A stretch of DNA of 64,000 nt, from positions 3,038,001 through 3,102,000 of the forward strand of contig OY781889.1 of the NCBI GenBank assembly GCA_963677185.1, written 5' to 3'. Source of the DNA: G963677185 sp963677185 (GTDB lineage Bacteria > Bacillota > Syntrophomonadia > Syntrophomonadales > Syntrophomonadaceae). Position numbers and translations under genes: made by a program. Under the pieces are notes generated by a model. The model was given only the letters and a program-made list of their open reading frames with translations, ran no database searches and had not been told where the DNA came from. Shown here piece after piece: positions 26,663 to 35,219 of the stretch; position 1 is the first letter of the stretch, and each line of letters begins with the position of its first letter.

Positions 26663-27175
26663 ATGACCAGCAAGCTTATTCAGAGCGCCCGGATTTTACA
26701 CCCGCCGGTCAACCTGCAAAAAATAGCCGAGTTGTATGCACCGTCAATTGTGTATCACGATTCACCTGAATTCAGCTACACCATTAAATACAAGGGCCGG
26801 TTTTTCATCTGTCTTCATAAAAGCGGAAACCTGTTGCGGGATCGCTGGTCTTTTGCTCATGAGCTTGGCCACATTGCCTTAAATCATTTCTCTTACCTGG
26901 AATCACAGGTTATGTTTTCATTAAGCGACATTTGTGCGCAGGACAATGCTCTTACTGTACAGAGCGATTCCACCAGTCTTTCTGATGAACAGCGCTACAT
27001 ATTGGAACGGGAAGCAGACCTGTTTGCCGAAGAGCTGCTGCTGCCGCGCACCCTCCTGCAGCCTTGCCTGTATAAGCATCCCTCCCTGGACCAACTATCA
27101 AATATGTTCCAGGTATCCAAGGAAGCCCTGGCTATCCTTCTAAACAAAATTAACAGCTACGAGTGGGAACATTAG
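26663..27175 (+). CDS. ImmA/IrrE family metallo-endopeptidase
   Basis: A 170-residue protein. The zinc-protease motif is HELGHIALNH (HExxH), and a second acidic region EREADLFAEELLLPR follows, both hallmarks of the ImmA/IrrE (M78) family. Members usually cleave a repressor encoded next door, often an XRE-type regulator of a mobile element. Here no HTH gene accompanies it; upstream is xseB, downstream a tRNA on the other strand. I see no integrase or prophage genes. It is probably an orphan regulator protease or an element remnant beside a tRNA. Confidence 0.82.
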   Translation: MTSKLIQSARILHPPVNLQKIAELYAPSIVYHDSPEFSYTIKYKGRFFICLHKSGNLLRDRWSFAHELGHIALNHFSYLESQVMFSLSDICAQDNALTVQSDSTSLSDEQRYILEREADLFAEELLLPRTLLQPCLYKHPSLDQLSNMFQVSKEALAILLNKINSYEWEH

Positions 27176-27239
27176 GAATCAAGAAAACGGTTCTTTTGTG
27201 GCCCAAATTATGGCCCGCGATAAAAACATGATGAAATGT

Positions 27240-27271
27240 TAAAAAATGGCTGGACTTAAAAGCCCGGCCAT
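27240..27271 (-). terminator. Intrinsic terminator of the tRNA-Val gene
   Basis: On the minus strand a 12-bp stem with one mismatch (ATGGCCGGGCTT / AAGTCCAGCCAT) and a TT loop is followed by six T residues, 15 bases after the tRNA. Confidence 0.8.
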
Positions 27272-27285
27272 GTCGCATTTATAGA

Positions 27286-27360
27286 TGGTGGGTCGTACAA
27301 GACTCGAACTTGTGACTTCTTCCGCGTCAAGGAAGCACTCTACCACTGAGTTAACGACCC
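27286..27360 (-). tRNA. tRNA-Val (anticodon GAC)
   Basis: A full cloverleaf on the minus strand: acceptor GGGTCGT/ACGACCC, D arm with AACTCAGTGGTAGAGT, anticodon stem CTTCC/GGAAG with loop TTGACGC, T arm with GTTCGAGTC, and an encoded CCA end (plus-strand TGG at 27286-27288). The anticodon sits at 27326-27328. Confidence 0.96.
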
Positions 27361-27405
27361 GCAACAATGATATTGTATAATTACGGCCCCTTAAAATCAA
27401 GTGCT

Positions 27406-28056
27406 TTAATCAACCGTGACCAAATCGGCAATCCCCTGGTATTTTTTATTGCCTATTCCGCTGACCTCTTTCAGCTGTTCAATGTCCGTGAATAAGCCAT
27501 TGTTAGAGCGATAATCCACAATTCGTCCGGCCAGCGCCGGCCCAATTCCAGGAAGCCGGCTGTCCAGCTCCTCCTGGCTGGCCTGGTTGATATTGACCAG
27601 GCTGTTTAATGCCACCGCGTCAGCCATTGCATTTTTCTGGATATCTAGTGGCGCACCGGTCACTGGTGTCGTTTCTCCCGGCCGGCATACATAAAGGGTT
27701 TCTCCATCCTGCAGTTTGCGGGCCATGCCCATGGCTGCTAGGTCCGCACCGTTCTGCGGCTGCGCCTTCAAAAGGGCTTCATAAACCCGGGCTCCCTTGT
27801 CCAGCTCATAAACGTCGGGATGGTCCACTGCACCAGCTACATATACCTTGATAGCTGATGGTTCATCCTTCCTGGCAGCTTCGGCTGCCTCCGCCTTCTG
27901 GTCCGGCTGGCTTTCCAGCACGATGCCCTGGTTCTGCTTTTCTTCCCCGGGCTTATCCCCCAGCATATCGTCATATTTCATACCTGCTCCGAAAGCCAGG
28001 ACCAGTGTAAGAATTACCGCCGCAATCAGCAGCTTCCTGTCCATTTCAAACGGCAT
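27406..28056 (-). CDS. comEA: Competence protein ComEA (membrane DNA receptor)
   Basis: A 216-residue protein with an N-terminal membrane anchor (LLIAAVILTLVLAFGAG), a SLBB domain (IKVYVAGAVDHPDVYELDKGA region) and a C-terminal helix-hairpin-helix pair (LVNINQASQEELDSRLPGIG and LKEVSGIGNKKYQGI) that binds double-stranded DNA during uptake. Length and order are typical of Gram-positive ComEA. comEB/comEC are not adjacent. It is the last gene of a long minus-strand run from cmk. Confidence 0.92.
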   Translation of the reverse strand: MPFEMDRKLLIAAVILTLVLAFGAGMKYDDMLGDKPGEEKQNQGIVLESQPDQKAEAAEAARKDEPSAIKVYVAGAVDHPDVYELDKGARVYEALLKAQPQNGADLAAMGMARKLQDGETLYVCRPGETTPVTGAPLDIQKNAMADAVALNSLVNINQASQEELDSRLPGIGPALAGRIVDYRSNNGLFTDIEQLKEVSGIGNKKYQGIADLVTVD

Positions 28057-28077
28057 AAAAAAACCTCCCCTTGATTT

Positions 28078-29142
28078 CTACATTCGGGGAGGCTGTCCGC
28101 TCCTTGCCCAATAATCGGGAGAAACTCCCCGGGCCTGCAGCCAGTCGCGGGTTCGGCCGGTAATGATAACCGGTTTCTGCCGCATGGCCATCAGGTCAAC
28201 CGCCCCGCTCATAAGTAAAACCGCCCGCAAAGAATAAATGAAGCGGTCCATATAATCATCCAGAGCTTCAGCTCCTTCTTTAATGAATATATTCAATAAA
28301 ATAGACGATAGTCCGACCACATCAGCTCCCATAGCCAGAGCTTTAGCCACATCCAGCGGGCCTTTCATGCCGCCTGAACTGATTAGAGTGAGCGGCAGCT
28401 TCAGGTAGACTGCTTCAGCCAGGCTGGAGGCACTAATCAGGCCCCATTCGCTGAGGTCGGTGGTCAGCAAGCCCTGACGCCGGTTTTCAATGGCGATGAA
28501 ATTAGTTCCTCCACGGCCACTGCAGTCAAAAATCGCGATTCCAGCGTCATTCAAGCGAATAATGCTTTCGCGTGAAAATCCAAAGCCCACTTCTTTGGCA
28601 ATCAATGGCACCGGGCATTTTTCCCGAATGTGTTTGACGTTGTCCAGCATGCCCCGAAAATCGCGGTCACCCTCCCGCATGGCCAGCTCCTGCGGCGCAT
28701 TGAAATGCAGCTGCAAGGCATCAGCCTGGATCATGTCAACTGCTTCCAGGGCCTCCTCCACCGGGCTCGCCGCTGACAGGTTCGCAATGAGGACTCCATC
28801 CGGATTTAGCTCTCTAGCTACAGAAAATGTTTTGGCCAGTTCTGGAGCTTCCAGGGCTATCTGCTGGGAGCCAACCGCCATCGCCAGGTGGTATTTGGCT
28901 GCCAGGCGTGCAAAAGCAGCGTTTATTTCTGCTCCCTGCTCGGTTCCCCCGGTAACCGCGTTAATGAGCAGCGGCGCCGCCAGTTTTTTATTTAAAAATA
29001 CAGCCTCCAAGCTAATTTCTTCCAGGTGCAATTCTGCCACCGAATCCGGAATCAGGTGAACCTCTTCAAATCCGTTGCTGGTGCCCAATTCCGCCATTTC
29101 TACGGCCCAGTGGAGATGCTCTTCTTTGCGCTGCTTGCGGAT
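28078..29142 (-). CDS. fni: Type 2 isopentenyl-diphosphate delta-isomerase (FMN-dependent)
   Basis: This enzyme interconverts IPP and DMAPP. It is a TIM-barrel flavoprotein: NAVTGGTEQGAEIN, IALEAPELAKTF, HFNAPQELAMREGDRDF, VPLIAKEVGFG and ISSGGMKGPLDVAKALAMGAD are visible. The first standard start codon (ATG 29097) gives 339 residues but cuts off RKQRKEEHLHWAVE, the conserved N-terminal motif that contacts substrate diphosphate in this family. That motif is encoded in frame upstream, where no ATG, GTG, TTG or CTG occurs. The only placed initiator is ATC at 29142, 8 bases after AGGGGG. I annotate that start and flag it. It begins 3 bases from the mobA stop. Confidence 0.85.
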   Translation of the reverse strand: MRKQRKEEHLHWAVEMAELGTSNGFEEVHLIPDSVAELHLEEISLEAVFLNKKLAAPLLINAVTGGTEQGAEINAAFARLAAKYHLAMAVGSQQIALEAPELAKTFSVARELNPDGVLIANLSAASPVEEALEAVDMIQADALQLHFNAPQELAMREGDRDFRGMLDNVKHIREKCPVPLIAKEVGFGFSRESIIRLNDAGIAIFDCSGRGGTNFIAIENRRQGLLTTDLSEWGLISASSLAEAVYLKLPLTLISSGGMKGPLDVAKALAMGADVVGLSSILLNIFIKEGAEALDDYMDRFIYSLRAVLLMSGAVDLMAMRQKPVIITGRTRDWLQARGVSPDYWARSGQPPRM

Positions 29143-29144
29143 GG

Positions 29145-29747
29145 CTATAACCCCCTTGCCTGCTGCTCGGCCTTTTTCAAGGCTTCTTCATCATTTACAT
29201 TTAAAAATCGAAGCTCTATATCCCCCAGGGCTGACAGCTCATCCTCGCACACCCATCGGGCATTTAAGGCTTCTTCTATCAGACGGGTCAGTTTAAGCTT
29301 ATCATTAATCAGGAACTTTTCAAAAACCGGCATGAGTGCCTTGTGATACAGGCCGGACATCGGCTGCATAAGCCCGTTTATTACAGGAATCGCGCAATCG
29401 TAATCCTCTATTTTCGTGCATAATATATCTGCAATCGAAGGGATCATAAAAGGTAGATCACAGCTTTGCACATATACAAGCGGTTTTTTTGCATAGAAAA
29501 GCCCGGCATGGATTCCACTTACAGGCCCCTGCCGGGGATAAATGTCGGTATGTACCGAAACGCCATAATCCTTGTATAGCTCCGGTTCGTTGCTGATTAT
29601 AAGAGTCTCGTCAAAGGTGCTGGTGAACTGGAGAAGTATGCGATCAATGATCGTCACACCTCCCACCTTGACAAAGGCCTTGTTGAGCTTCATGCGGGTA
29701 CTTCGGCCACCAGCCAGAATTACTCCGCTAATTCCTTCTATCGTCAT
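29145..29747 (-). CDS. mobA: Molybdenum cofactor guanylyltransferase
   Basis: A 200-residue nucleotidyltransferase that attaches GMP to molybdopterin. The N-terminal GVILAGGRSTRMKLNKAFVKVG is the GTP-binding signature LAGGxSxRMGxxKA with the usual lysine. VYVQSCDLPFMIPSI carries the metal-binding aspartate. It lies between fmdB and fni. A molybdenum or tungsten enzyme elsewhere in the genome is implied. Confidence 0.9.
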   Translation of the reverse strand: MTIEGISGVILAGGRSTRMKLNKAFVKVGGVTIIDRILLQFTSTFDETLIISNEPELYKDYGVSVHTDIYPRQGPVSGIHAGLFYAKKPLVYVQSCDLPFMIPSIADILCTKIEDYDCAIPVINGLMQPMSGLYHKALMPVFEKFLINDKLKLTRLIEEALNARWVCEDELSALGDIELRFLNVNDEEALKKAEQQARGL

Positions 29748-29775
29748 CTCAACACTTCGCTTTTTCGCCCAGCCG

Positions 29776-30006
29776 CTAAAAGTTCATGCCACAGCTGCCA
29801 GCTCTGGCACACCCGCAGCAACCGGATGGAGCCTGGGATTGACCAACGCTGGCTCCACCCTGTTTGGGCGAGTTAAAAATTGACAGCTTCTGCTGTACGT
29901 CATTAGCCCCACAATCGGGGCAATGAACATTGTACTTCTCGCTGTTAGATACCAGGACTTCGAACTGGTGCTGACATTTACTGCATATAAATTCGAATAT
30001 CGGCAT
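29776..30006 (-). CDS. FmdB-family zinc ribbon protein
   Basis: A 76-residue protein starting MPIFEFICSKCQHQFEVL with a second CPDCGA pair, the C4 zinc ribbon of the FmdB putative regulatory family, then a Gly/Cys-rich tail (CCGCARAGSCG). The function is not known; family members were first linked to formamidase regulation. Here it sits between ispH-rpsA and mobA in the same direction. Confidence 0.88.
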   Translation of the reverse strand: MPIFEFICSKCQHQFEVLVSNSEKYNVHCPDCGANDVQQKLSIFNSPKQGGASVGQSQAPSGCCGCARAGSCGMNF

Positions 30007-30040
30007 TCATGTTCTCCTTGTAATTGACAGACAGCGCCGT

Positions 30041-32044
30041 TTATTCTTCTTCGCCGCTGTCTTGCTCTGCCATGTATTCTTCGACCTGAGCCTGTTCTTC
30101 AGCAACTTCTACCGCTTTAAGGGAGAGAGCTATTTTCTTTTCCTCATGGTCGATTGAGAGTATCTTAACCTGGATAGCCTGACCGACACTGACTACGTCT
30201 TCTGGTTTGGCTACCCGGCGGTTGGCCAGCTGCGATATATGGACCAGCCCGTCAACTCCTGGTTCGATTTCGACAAAAGCTCCAAAGGGGGCTATTCTGG
30301 CAACTGTGCCGTCTATAATGTCACCTTCATTATATTTGCCGGTCACGATTTCCCAGGGGCTCTTCAGCAGCTTTTTACGGCTGAGGGATATCCTCTCCTT
30401 GGTTCTGTCCAGGGCGATAACTGCTACTTCCAGGTCCTGCCCCTCGGTAAGAACGTCTGAAGGATGCTCTACCCGGTTGTGATCAATTTCTGACACGTGC
30501 AGCAAGCCTTCGTAGCCACCGATGTCAATAAACGCTCCGTAATCTACAATCCGCTTAACCTTGCCAATGAACTTCTGGTTCTCTTCGATTGCCGACCAGA
30601 ACGCTTCCTTTTTCTCATTCTTTTCGGCTTCAGCCAGTTCCCGGCGGGAAAGCACCACTTGAGAACCTCTGCGCTTGTTGCGGTTGAACTCGATAATTTT
30701 AAAAATCATGGTCTTGCCGATGTAATCGTCAATGTTCTTCACATAGGTGTTATCTACATGCGATGCCGGGAGAAATGCGGTTATTCCATCAACATCCACC
30801 AGCAAACCGCCCTTGACGCTGTCAACGACATTGCCTTCAATAGTGTTGTTCTGGGAAAAGCGCTCTTCAAGCTTGTCCATGATCCGGCTCATGTCCACTC
30901 TCTTCTTGGAAAGAAGAATTGTGCCGTCATCGTCCCATTTCAGCACCAGCACTTCTATTTCATCGCCAACCTTTACCAGGTCCTGGGCGGAATTCAGATC
31001 TTGTAGAGCGAGCTCCTTCAGAGGTATTACCCCTTCGGACTTGCCACCCACATCAACCATTACTTCATCGTTAAGAACCTGAATTACGGTTCCGGTCACG
31101 ATGTCGCCACGGCCGGGTATGGTCATTTCAGCCATCTCAGCCTCCATGGCCGCAAAGTTTTCTTCAGCTGTTGGTGTACTTGCTGACACATCCAAATTTT
31201 CCTGGTCGTTCTCCTTCAATTGTTCCATCCAGTTTACAACCTCCTTAATTATCCAATCCGGGGTAGATGCTCCCGCGGCAACTCCCACCCTGGAAACATT
31301 AACGAAATCTTGAGCTTGCAGCTCTTGTGCGCTTTCAGCCAACAGGCTCGTAACGCCGGTGGCGCGGCATTTTTCCAACAGAACCCTGGTGTTGGAGCTT
31401 TTCCGATCTCCCACTACCACCATTATGTCAACCTGGCTGGCCAACTCTTCTGCCGCCCTTTGGCGCTCTCGAGTTGCCCCGCATATAGTATTAACGACCC
31501 GCAATTCCTGGCTGTTGGGCATCAAAGCCCGGGCCACATCGTAGAAAGCATTCTCATCGCTAGTGGTTTGAGCTACCAGACCTCTTCTCGGCCTGTGTTC
31601 CAAAGCCGTTGCCTCTTCCACTGTCGATATTACCGTGGCTTCGTAGTCAATCCAGCCACAGATGCCCTTTACTTCAGGGTGGCCAGGATCCCCATACACA
31701 ACGATATCATATCCTTCGCTGTGCAATAGAGCAGCCTTTTCGTAGACCTTTTTTACCAGGGGACAGGTGGCATCCCTTAATAAAAAGCCGCGCTTTTCCA
31801 CTTCGCGAATAATTTCCGGTGGAACCCCGTGCGAGCGGATGATTATGCCACCCGTTTCCGCGTCGGCAAGAGAAGCTAATGTAGACACTCCGCGTTCAGC
31901 GAGAAATTCTGTCACATGCCGGTTGTGCACTAAATCACCAAGGGTATACCACTTTTCAGGCAAGCCAATCGTATCTTCGGCTATCTTCATGGCTCTTCTA
32001 ACCCCGCTGCAAAAGCCGCTCTTATCGGCCAGCAAAACCTGCAA
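30041..32044 (-). CDS. ispH: Fusion of IspH (HMBPP reductase) and ribosomal protein S1
   Basis: A 667-residue bifunctional protein. Residues 1-280 are IspH, the [4Fe-4S] enzyme making IPP and DMAPP from HMBPP; the cluster cysteines are in GFCSGVRRAM (C12), DATCPLVKKV and NTICGATRERQ. After an acidic linker, four S1 RNA-binding domains follow from about residue 310 (GRGDIVTGTVIQVLNDEVMV, EGNVVDSVKGGLLVDV, GKVKRIVDYGAFIDIGG, GTVARIAPFGAFVEIEPG). The fusion is known from Clostridia. Together with fni downstream it links isoprenoid supply to translation genes in one operon. Confidence 0.95.
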   Translation of the reverse strand: MQVLLADKSGFCSGVRRAMKIAEDTIGLPEKWYTLGDLVHNRHVTEFLAERGVSTLASLADAETGGIIIRSHGVPPEIIREVEKRGFLLRDATCPLVKKVYEKAALLHSEGYDIVVYGDPGHPEVKGICGWIDYEATVISTVEEATALEHRPRRGLVAQTTSDENAFYDVARALMPNSQELRVVNTICGATRERQRAAEELASQVDIMVVVGDRKSSNTRVLLEKCRATGVTSLLAESAQELQAQDFVNVSRVGVAAGASTPDWIIKEVVNWMEQLKENDQENLDVSASTPTAEENFAAMEAEMAEMTIPGRGDIVTGTVIQVLNDEVMVDVGGKSEGVIPLKELALQDLNSAQDLVKVGDEIEVLVLKWDDDGTILLSKKRVDMSRIMDKLEERFSQNNTIEGNVVDSVKGGLLVDVDGITAFLPASHVDNTYVKNIDDYIGKTMIFKIIEFNRNKRRGSQVVLSRRELAEAEKNEKKEAFWSAIEENQKFIGKVKRIVDYGAFIDIGGYEGLLHVSEIDHNRVEHPSDVLTEGQDLEVAVIALDRTKERISLSRKKLLKSPWEIVTGKYNEGDIIDGTVARIAPFGAFVEIEPGVDGLVHISQLANRRVAKPEDVVSVGQAIQVKILSIDHEEKKIALSLKAVEVAEEQAQVEEYMAEQDSGEEE

Positions 32045-32126
32045 GCTTAACCTCCTCGTAACACTTCAATAGAAGTATTATAAAATAAGTAAGCAGAATA
32101 TACCATCTTAAAAAGAAAGAATAGCT

Positions 32127-32158
32127 CAGACCGATGATAAAAGCGAATCTCATCGTCA
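32127..32158. repeat. Dispersed repeat, partial copy B
   Basis: CAGACCGATGATAAAAGCG and the following bases match 39515-39546 with one substitution. Only this half of the palindromic element is present, in the gap between plsC and ispH-rpsA. Confidence 0.75.
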
Positions 32159-32173
32159 AATAACTGTCTTTGT

Positions 32174-32761
32174 TTATATTAAGTCCAATATTTTATCCAT
32201 TATTTCCTGGCTCACTTCGTCCAGGGTCGCTGAACCCGCTTTCTTGTATTGTTCACCTGAAAAATACAGTGGTTCCCCGACAATTACTCTCAAGGGCCAG
32301 ATCCATCCACAGACAATGCCGTGTTCCGTCCCGGTTACGGCAACCGGAAGCACTGGCGCACCGCTTCGGATTGCAAATAAAGCCATACCGGCATGAGGCT
32401 TGAGCTTTTCATGTTCCCGGTTGCGGGTTCCCTCTGGAAATATTCCCAGAACGTTCCCTTCTTTTAAAACCGTAAGCGAATGCTTTATAGCTGCTGTGTC
32501 CGGTGTTCCCCGCTTGACTGGAAATACATACACCTTATTCAGCAGCCAGCCCAGTGGAGTTATCTTAAAAATTTCATCCTTGGACATGAAATGCACTGTT
32601 CGCTTCAATGCCAGCGCAACCATAAAGGGGTCCCACATGCTCACATGGTTGGCGGCAATAATTATGGGCCCATCGGCTGGCATTTTTTCCAGGCCTACGG
32701 TTTTCAGCCCCAGCGGAACGAATATCAAGCGAAGAAGCCAGCGTACAATTCGATAAAGCAT
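32174..32761 (-). CDS. plsC: 1-acyl-sn-glycerol-3-phosphate acyltransferase
   Basis: A 195-residue PlsC-type acyltransferase forming phosphatidic acid. The catalytic NHxxxxD block is AANHVSMWDP, and the substrate-binding motif is GIFPEGTRNRE. An N-terminal hydrophobic stretch (RLIFVPLGLKTVGL region) fits peripheral membrane association. It begins one base after the cmk stop; cmk-plsC-ispH-rpsA is a common clostridial order. Confidence 0.93.
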   Translation of the reverse strand: MLYRIVRWLLRLIFVPLGLKTVGLEKMPADGPIIIAANHVSMWDPFMVALALKRTVHFMSKDEIFKITPLGWLLNKVYVFPVKRGTPDTAAIKHSLTVLKEGNVLGIFPEGTRNREHEKLKPHAGMALFAIRSGAPVLPVAVTGTEHGIVCGWIWPLRVIVGEPLYFSGEQYKKAGSATLDEVSQEIMDKILDLI

Positions 32762-32762
32762 A

Positions 32763-33422
32763 TTATTTCCCCCGAATAATTGAGAGCATCATATTTTCCA
32801 CTTCATGGACGCTCTTGCCGGTAGTATTAATCACAATCGAATCCGCCAGTTCTTTCAATGCTCCAAATTCCCTGGTCGAATCAGCATAATCGCGGTCCAC
32901 AATTTCTGATTCCACATTCTCGGCCGGCCGTTTCTGACCTTTTACAGCCCATTCAGCCTGACGCCGCCTTACCCTTTCATTCAGAGAAGCGGTCATAAAA
33001 AACTTGAAGTCAGCGTCGGGAATGACGACCTCCCCTATGTCCCTGCCGTCCATCACTACATTGCCTTCAGCCGCCAGCCTTTTTTGCAGTTCAACCATAA
33101 TGGTGCGCACTCTGGTATGGGCGGCAACAATGCCTACAGCCTGGCTGATTTCCGGTGTACGAATGCTTTCAGTCACATCCATACCATCGCAGCAGATTAG
33201 CTGATCCTGGTTGCCAAGCGGCTCGAAATGAATGCTGGTGTTACGAGCAAGCTGAGACAAGGCCTGATCGTCATTCAGAGAAATGCCTTTCTGGATGGCT
33301 TTAAAAGTAAGAGCCCGGTACATAGCGCCGGTATCAATATAAACATATCCCAGTTCTGCAGCAAGCAATTTGGCGACAGTGCTTTTACCTGCACCCGCCG
33401 GTCCGTCTATTGCAATTTTCAT
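32763..33422 (-). CDS. cmk: Cytidylate kinase
   Basis: A 219-residue kinase phosphorylating CMP/dCMP. The P-loop is GPAGAGKST at the N-terminus, followed by YIDTGAMYRALTF, the CMP-binding region with DVTESIRTPEISQAVG, and GRDIGEVVIPDAD. The length is normal. It heads the run cmk-plsC-ispH-rpsA. Confidence 0.96.
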   Translation of the reverse strand: MKIAIDGPAGAGKSTVAKLLAAELGYVYIDTGAMYRALTFKAIQKGISLNDDQALSQLARNTSIHFEPLGNQDQLICCDGMDVTESIRTPEISQAVGIVAAHTRVRTIMVELQKRLAAEGNVVMDGRDIGEVVIPDADFKFFMTASLNERVRRRQAEWAVKGQKRPAENVESEIVDRDYADSTREFGALKELADSIVINTTGKSVHEVENMMLSIIRGK

Positions 33423-33512
33423 CGTTCTTTCTTCACCTATCCAAATATTGGTTTATTTTATCACATGCCAGGGTCAAGGGGAATTGCCGTATATGGCCTA
33501 ATCAAACCTATA

Positions 33513-33713
33513 TTAAGGATTGCCGGTTATTAACACACCCAGATCAGTAGCCCAGCCTCCAATATCAAAAGCAAAAATGATAAAGATCAGAAGTGCTATG
33601 ATGCCCAGGATCACGTTGAACCTTTCCTGGGCCTTAATGCTGCGGCCCCGTGAGCTATCCCTTTCCTCATCCATTTCACTGGTGAAACGACGGTGGATAC
33701 GCCGGTGATCCAT
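33513..33713 (-). CDS. Small single-pass membrane protein
   Basis: A 66-residue protein with a charged N-terminal half (rich in Arg, Asp and Glu) and one membrane helix FNVILGIIALLIFIIFAFDI near the C-terminus. The family is not recognised. It lies 90 bases upstream of cmk in the same direction and is divergent from the 142-residue gene. The ribosome binding site (AAGGGA) is somewhat far from the ATG; an internal ATG (residue 14) is an alternative. Confidence 0.6.
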   Translation of the reverse strand: MDHRRIHRRFTSEMDEERDSSRGRSIKAQERFNVILGIIALLIFIIFAFDIGGWATDLGVLITGNP

Positions 33714-33826
33714 TTGAACAACCGTCCCTTCATTTCAAATTAAGATTTGATTGCACCGCGGCTTTTCAGTACAATGTAAAAGCTATGCTATATTACTTAG
33801 TTTATAGGCCCAAGGAGGTATTGTAA

Positions 33827-34255
33827 ATGGACCAGAGCAAGAAGTTCCAGTTAAACTATCTGCGGGAAGAGGAGCACCTGCTGATGCCGACCAGGGTTTC
33901 GATTCTGGTTACTCAGCAGCTCTATGATATCTTTTTCCAGTATTGTATTACCAGGGAAAAGGAAGAGCTGTTGCTATCATTTATCAAGCTCATGGAAACA
34001 CATATTAAAAACAAGGACAGAACTCCGTTTTCTTTTCCAATTGCTGATCTGGCTGCCTTCGAAGAAGGAGCAGAAGAATTGCGGCTGCTATCCTGGTATG
34101 ACCGGCAAGTGCAGATATTCGCCGTGGAGATTGAAGGGGAATATACAGAACAGGACCATGAAGATGTGCTGTCCCTCTTATCCACTATCATGACTTGCCG
34201 CTGGAATAAAGAAAAAAGGGAACTCTATGTATTCCCCTCCGATGTTCTAGTGTAG
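33827..34255 (+). CDS. Conserved-looking hypothetical protein, 142 residues
   Basis: An acidic, probably cytosolic protein with alpha/beta character (LNYLREEEHLLMPTRVSIL, LRLLSWYDRQVQIFAVEIEG, CRWNKEKRELYVFPSDVLV). I do not recognise a family. The ribosome binding site AAGGAGG at 8 bases is excellent, and codon use resembles the neighbours, so it is a real gene. It is divergent from the small membrane protein and converges on speB with only 13 bases between stops. Confidence 0.75.
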   Translation: MDQSKKFQLNYLREEEHLLMPTRVSILVTQQLYDIFFQYCITREKEELLLSFIKLMETHIKNKDRTPFSFPIADLAAFEEGAEELRLLSWYDRQVQIFAVEIEGEYTEQDHEDVLSLLSTIMTCRWNKEKRELYVFPSDVLV

Positions 34256-34268
34256 GTTTTTACTATCT

Positions 34269-35129
34269 TTAATAAAGCAGCAGCGCCTCGCGGAGCAGCT
34301 TGGCGCCTAAAATCGAGGTAATATCCCCGCTGTCATACGGCGGGGATATTTCTACCAGGTCAAATCCCACTACATTCAATTCCCCCAGTCGATGAAGGCA
34401 GTGCAGCAATTCGCGAGTGCTTATCCCTCCGCCTTCTGGGGTTCCGGTACCTGGCGCATAAGCAGGGTCTAACACGTCAATGTCAACGGTTATGTATACC
34501 GGACGCTGGCCGATTGTCTCCATTACTCCCGGAATAGCAGCAAGCGCTTCGTCACGGTAAAGGCGAGTGTTTTCTTTTGCAAAAACAAATTCGTCCCGGG
34601 TTCCTGAACGGATGCCCAGCTGGAAAAGCCTCCCCTCACCCAGAAAGTTAACCACCTGGCGCATTACGGTGGCATGGGACAGCTCCTCCCCCAGGTATTC
34701 CTGGCGCAGATCGGCATGGGCATCGAACTGGATGACACATAAATCAGAATAAACGTCATGGCAGGCCTTTATCAAGGGCAGGCTGACCAGATGCTCTCCG
34801 CCGATGCCGAAAACCTTTTTTCCCATTCCGGTTAAAAATGCGGCTGTGGCTTCAATTCTGCCCAGGCATTCCCTGACATTTCCGAAAGGTGCGATTATGT
34901 CGCCGGCATCGAAAAACGCGACCTCTTCCAATGATCTATCCTGGTAAACGCTGTATTCTTCTATACCTTCTGATACTTCTCTTATACGGTAAGGTGCATG
35001 ACGGGTGCCCGGCCTGAAACTGGTGGTCGAATCAAAAGGCAGGCCAATCAGTACACGGTCGGAATCCTCCAAACGATCAGTACTGGCCATGAATCTGGCT
35101 TTTTGTTCGAGATGCTGCAAACCTGGCAT
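34269..35129 (-). CDS. speB: Agmatinase (agmatine ureohydrolase)
   Basis: A 286-residue ureohydrolase making putrescine and urea from agmatine. The binuclear manganese ligands are in GGEHLVSLPL, QFDAHADLR and VDIDVLDPAYAPGTGTPE. The N-terminal SFRPGTRHAPYRIRE is typical of agmatinases rather than arginases. It is the third gene of pdaD-speE-speB, a complete arginine to putrescine route plus spermidine synthase. Confidence 0.93.
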   Translation of the reverse strand: MPGLQHLEQKARFMASTDRLEDSDRVLIGLPFDSTTSFRPGTRHAPYRIREVSEGIEEYSVYQDRSLEEVAFFDAGDIIAPFGNVRECLGRIEATAAFLTGMGKKVFGIGGEHLVSLPLIKACHDVYSDLCVIQFDAHADLRQEYLGEELSHATVMRQVVNFLGEGRLFQLGIRSGTRDEFVFAKENTRLYRDEALAAIPGVMETIGQRPVYITVDIDVLDPAYAPGTGTPEGGGISTRELLHCLHRLGELNVVGFDLVEISPPYDSGDITSILGAKLLREALLLY

Positions 35130-35219
35130 AAGAGCCTCCTAATAATCGCAATCACTTAATGCCGGCACAACCCGGCGGGCTTCGCCCAGCCCAGCAGCCG
35201 ATGTCGGCAGAACTCTGGT

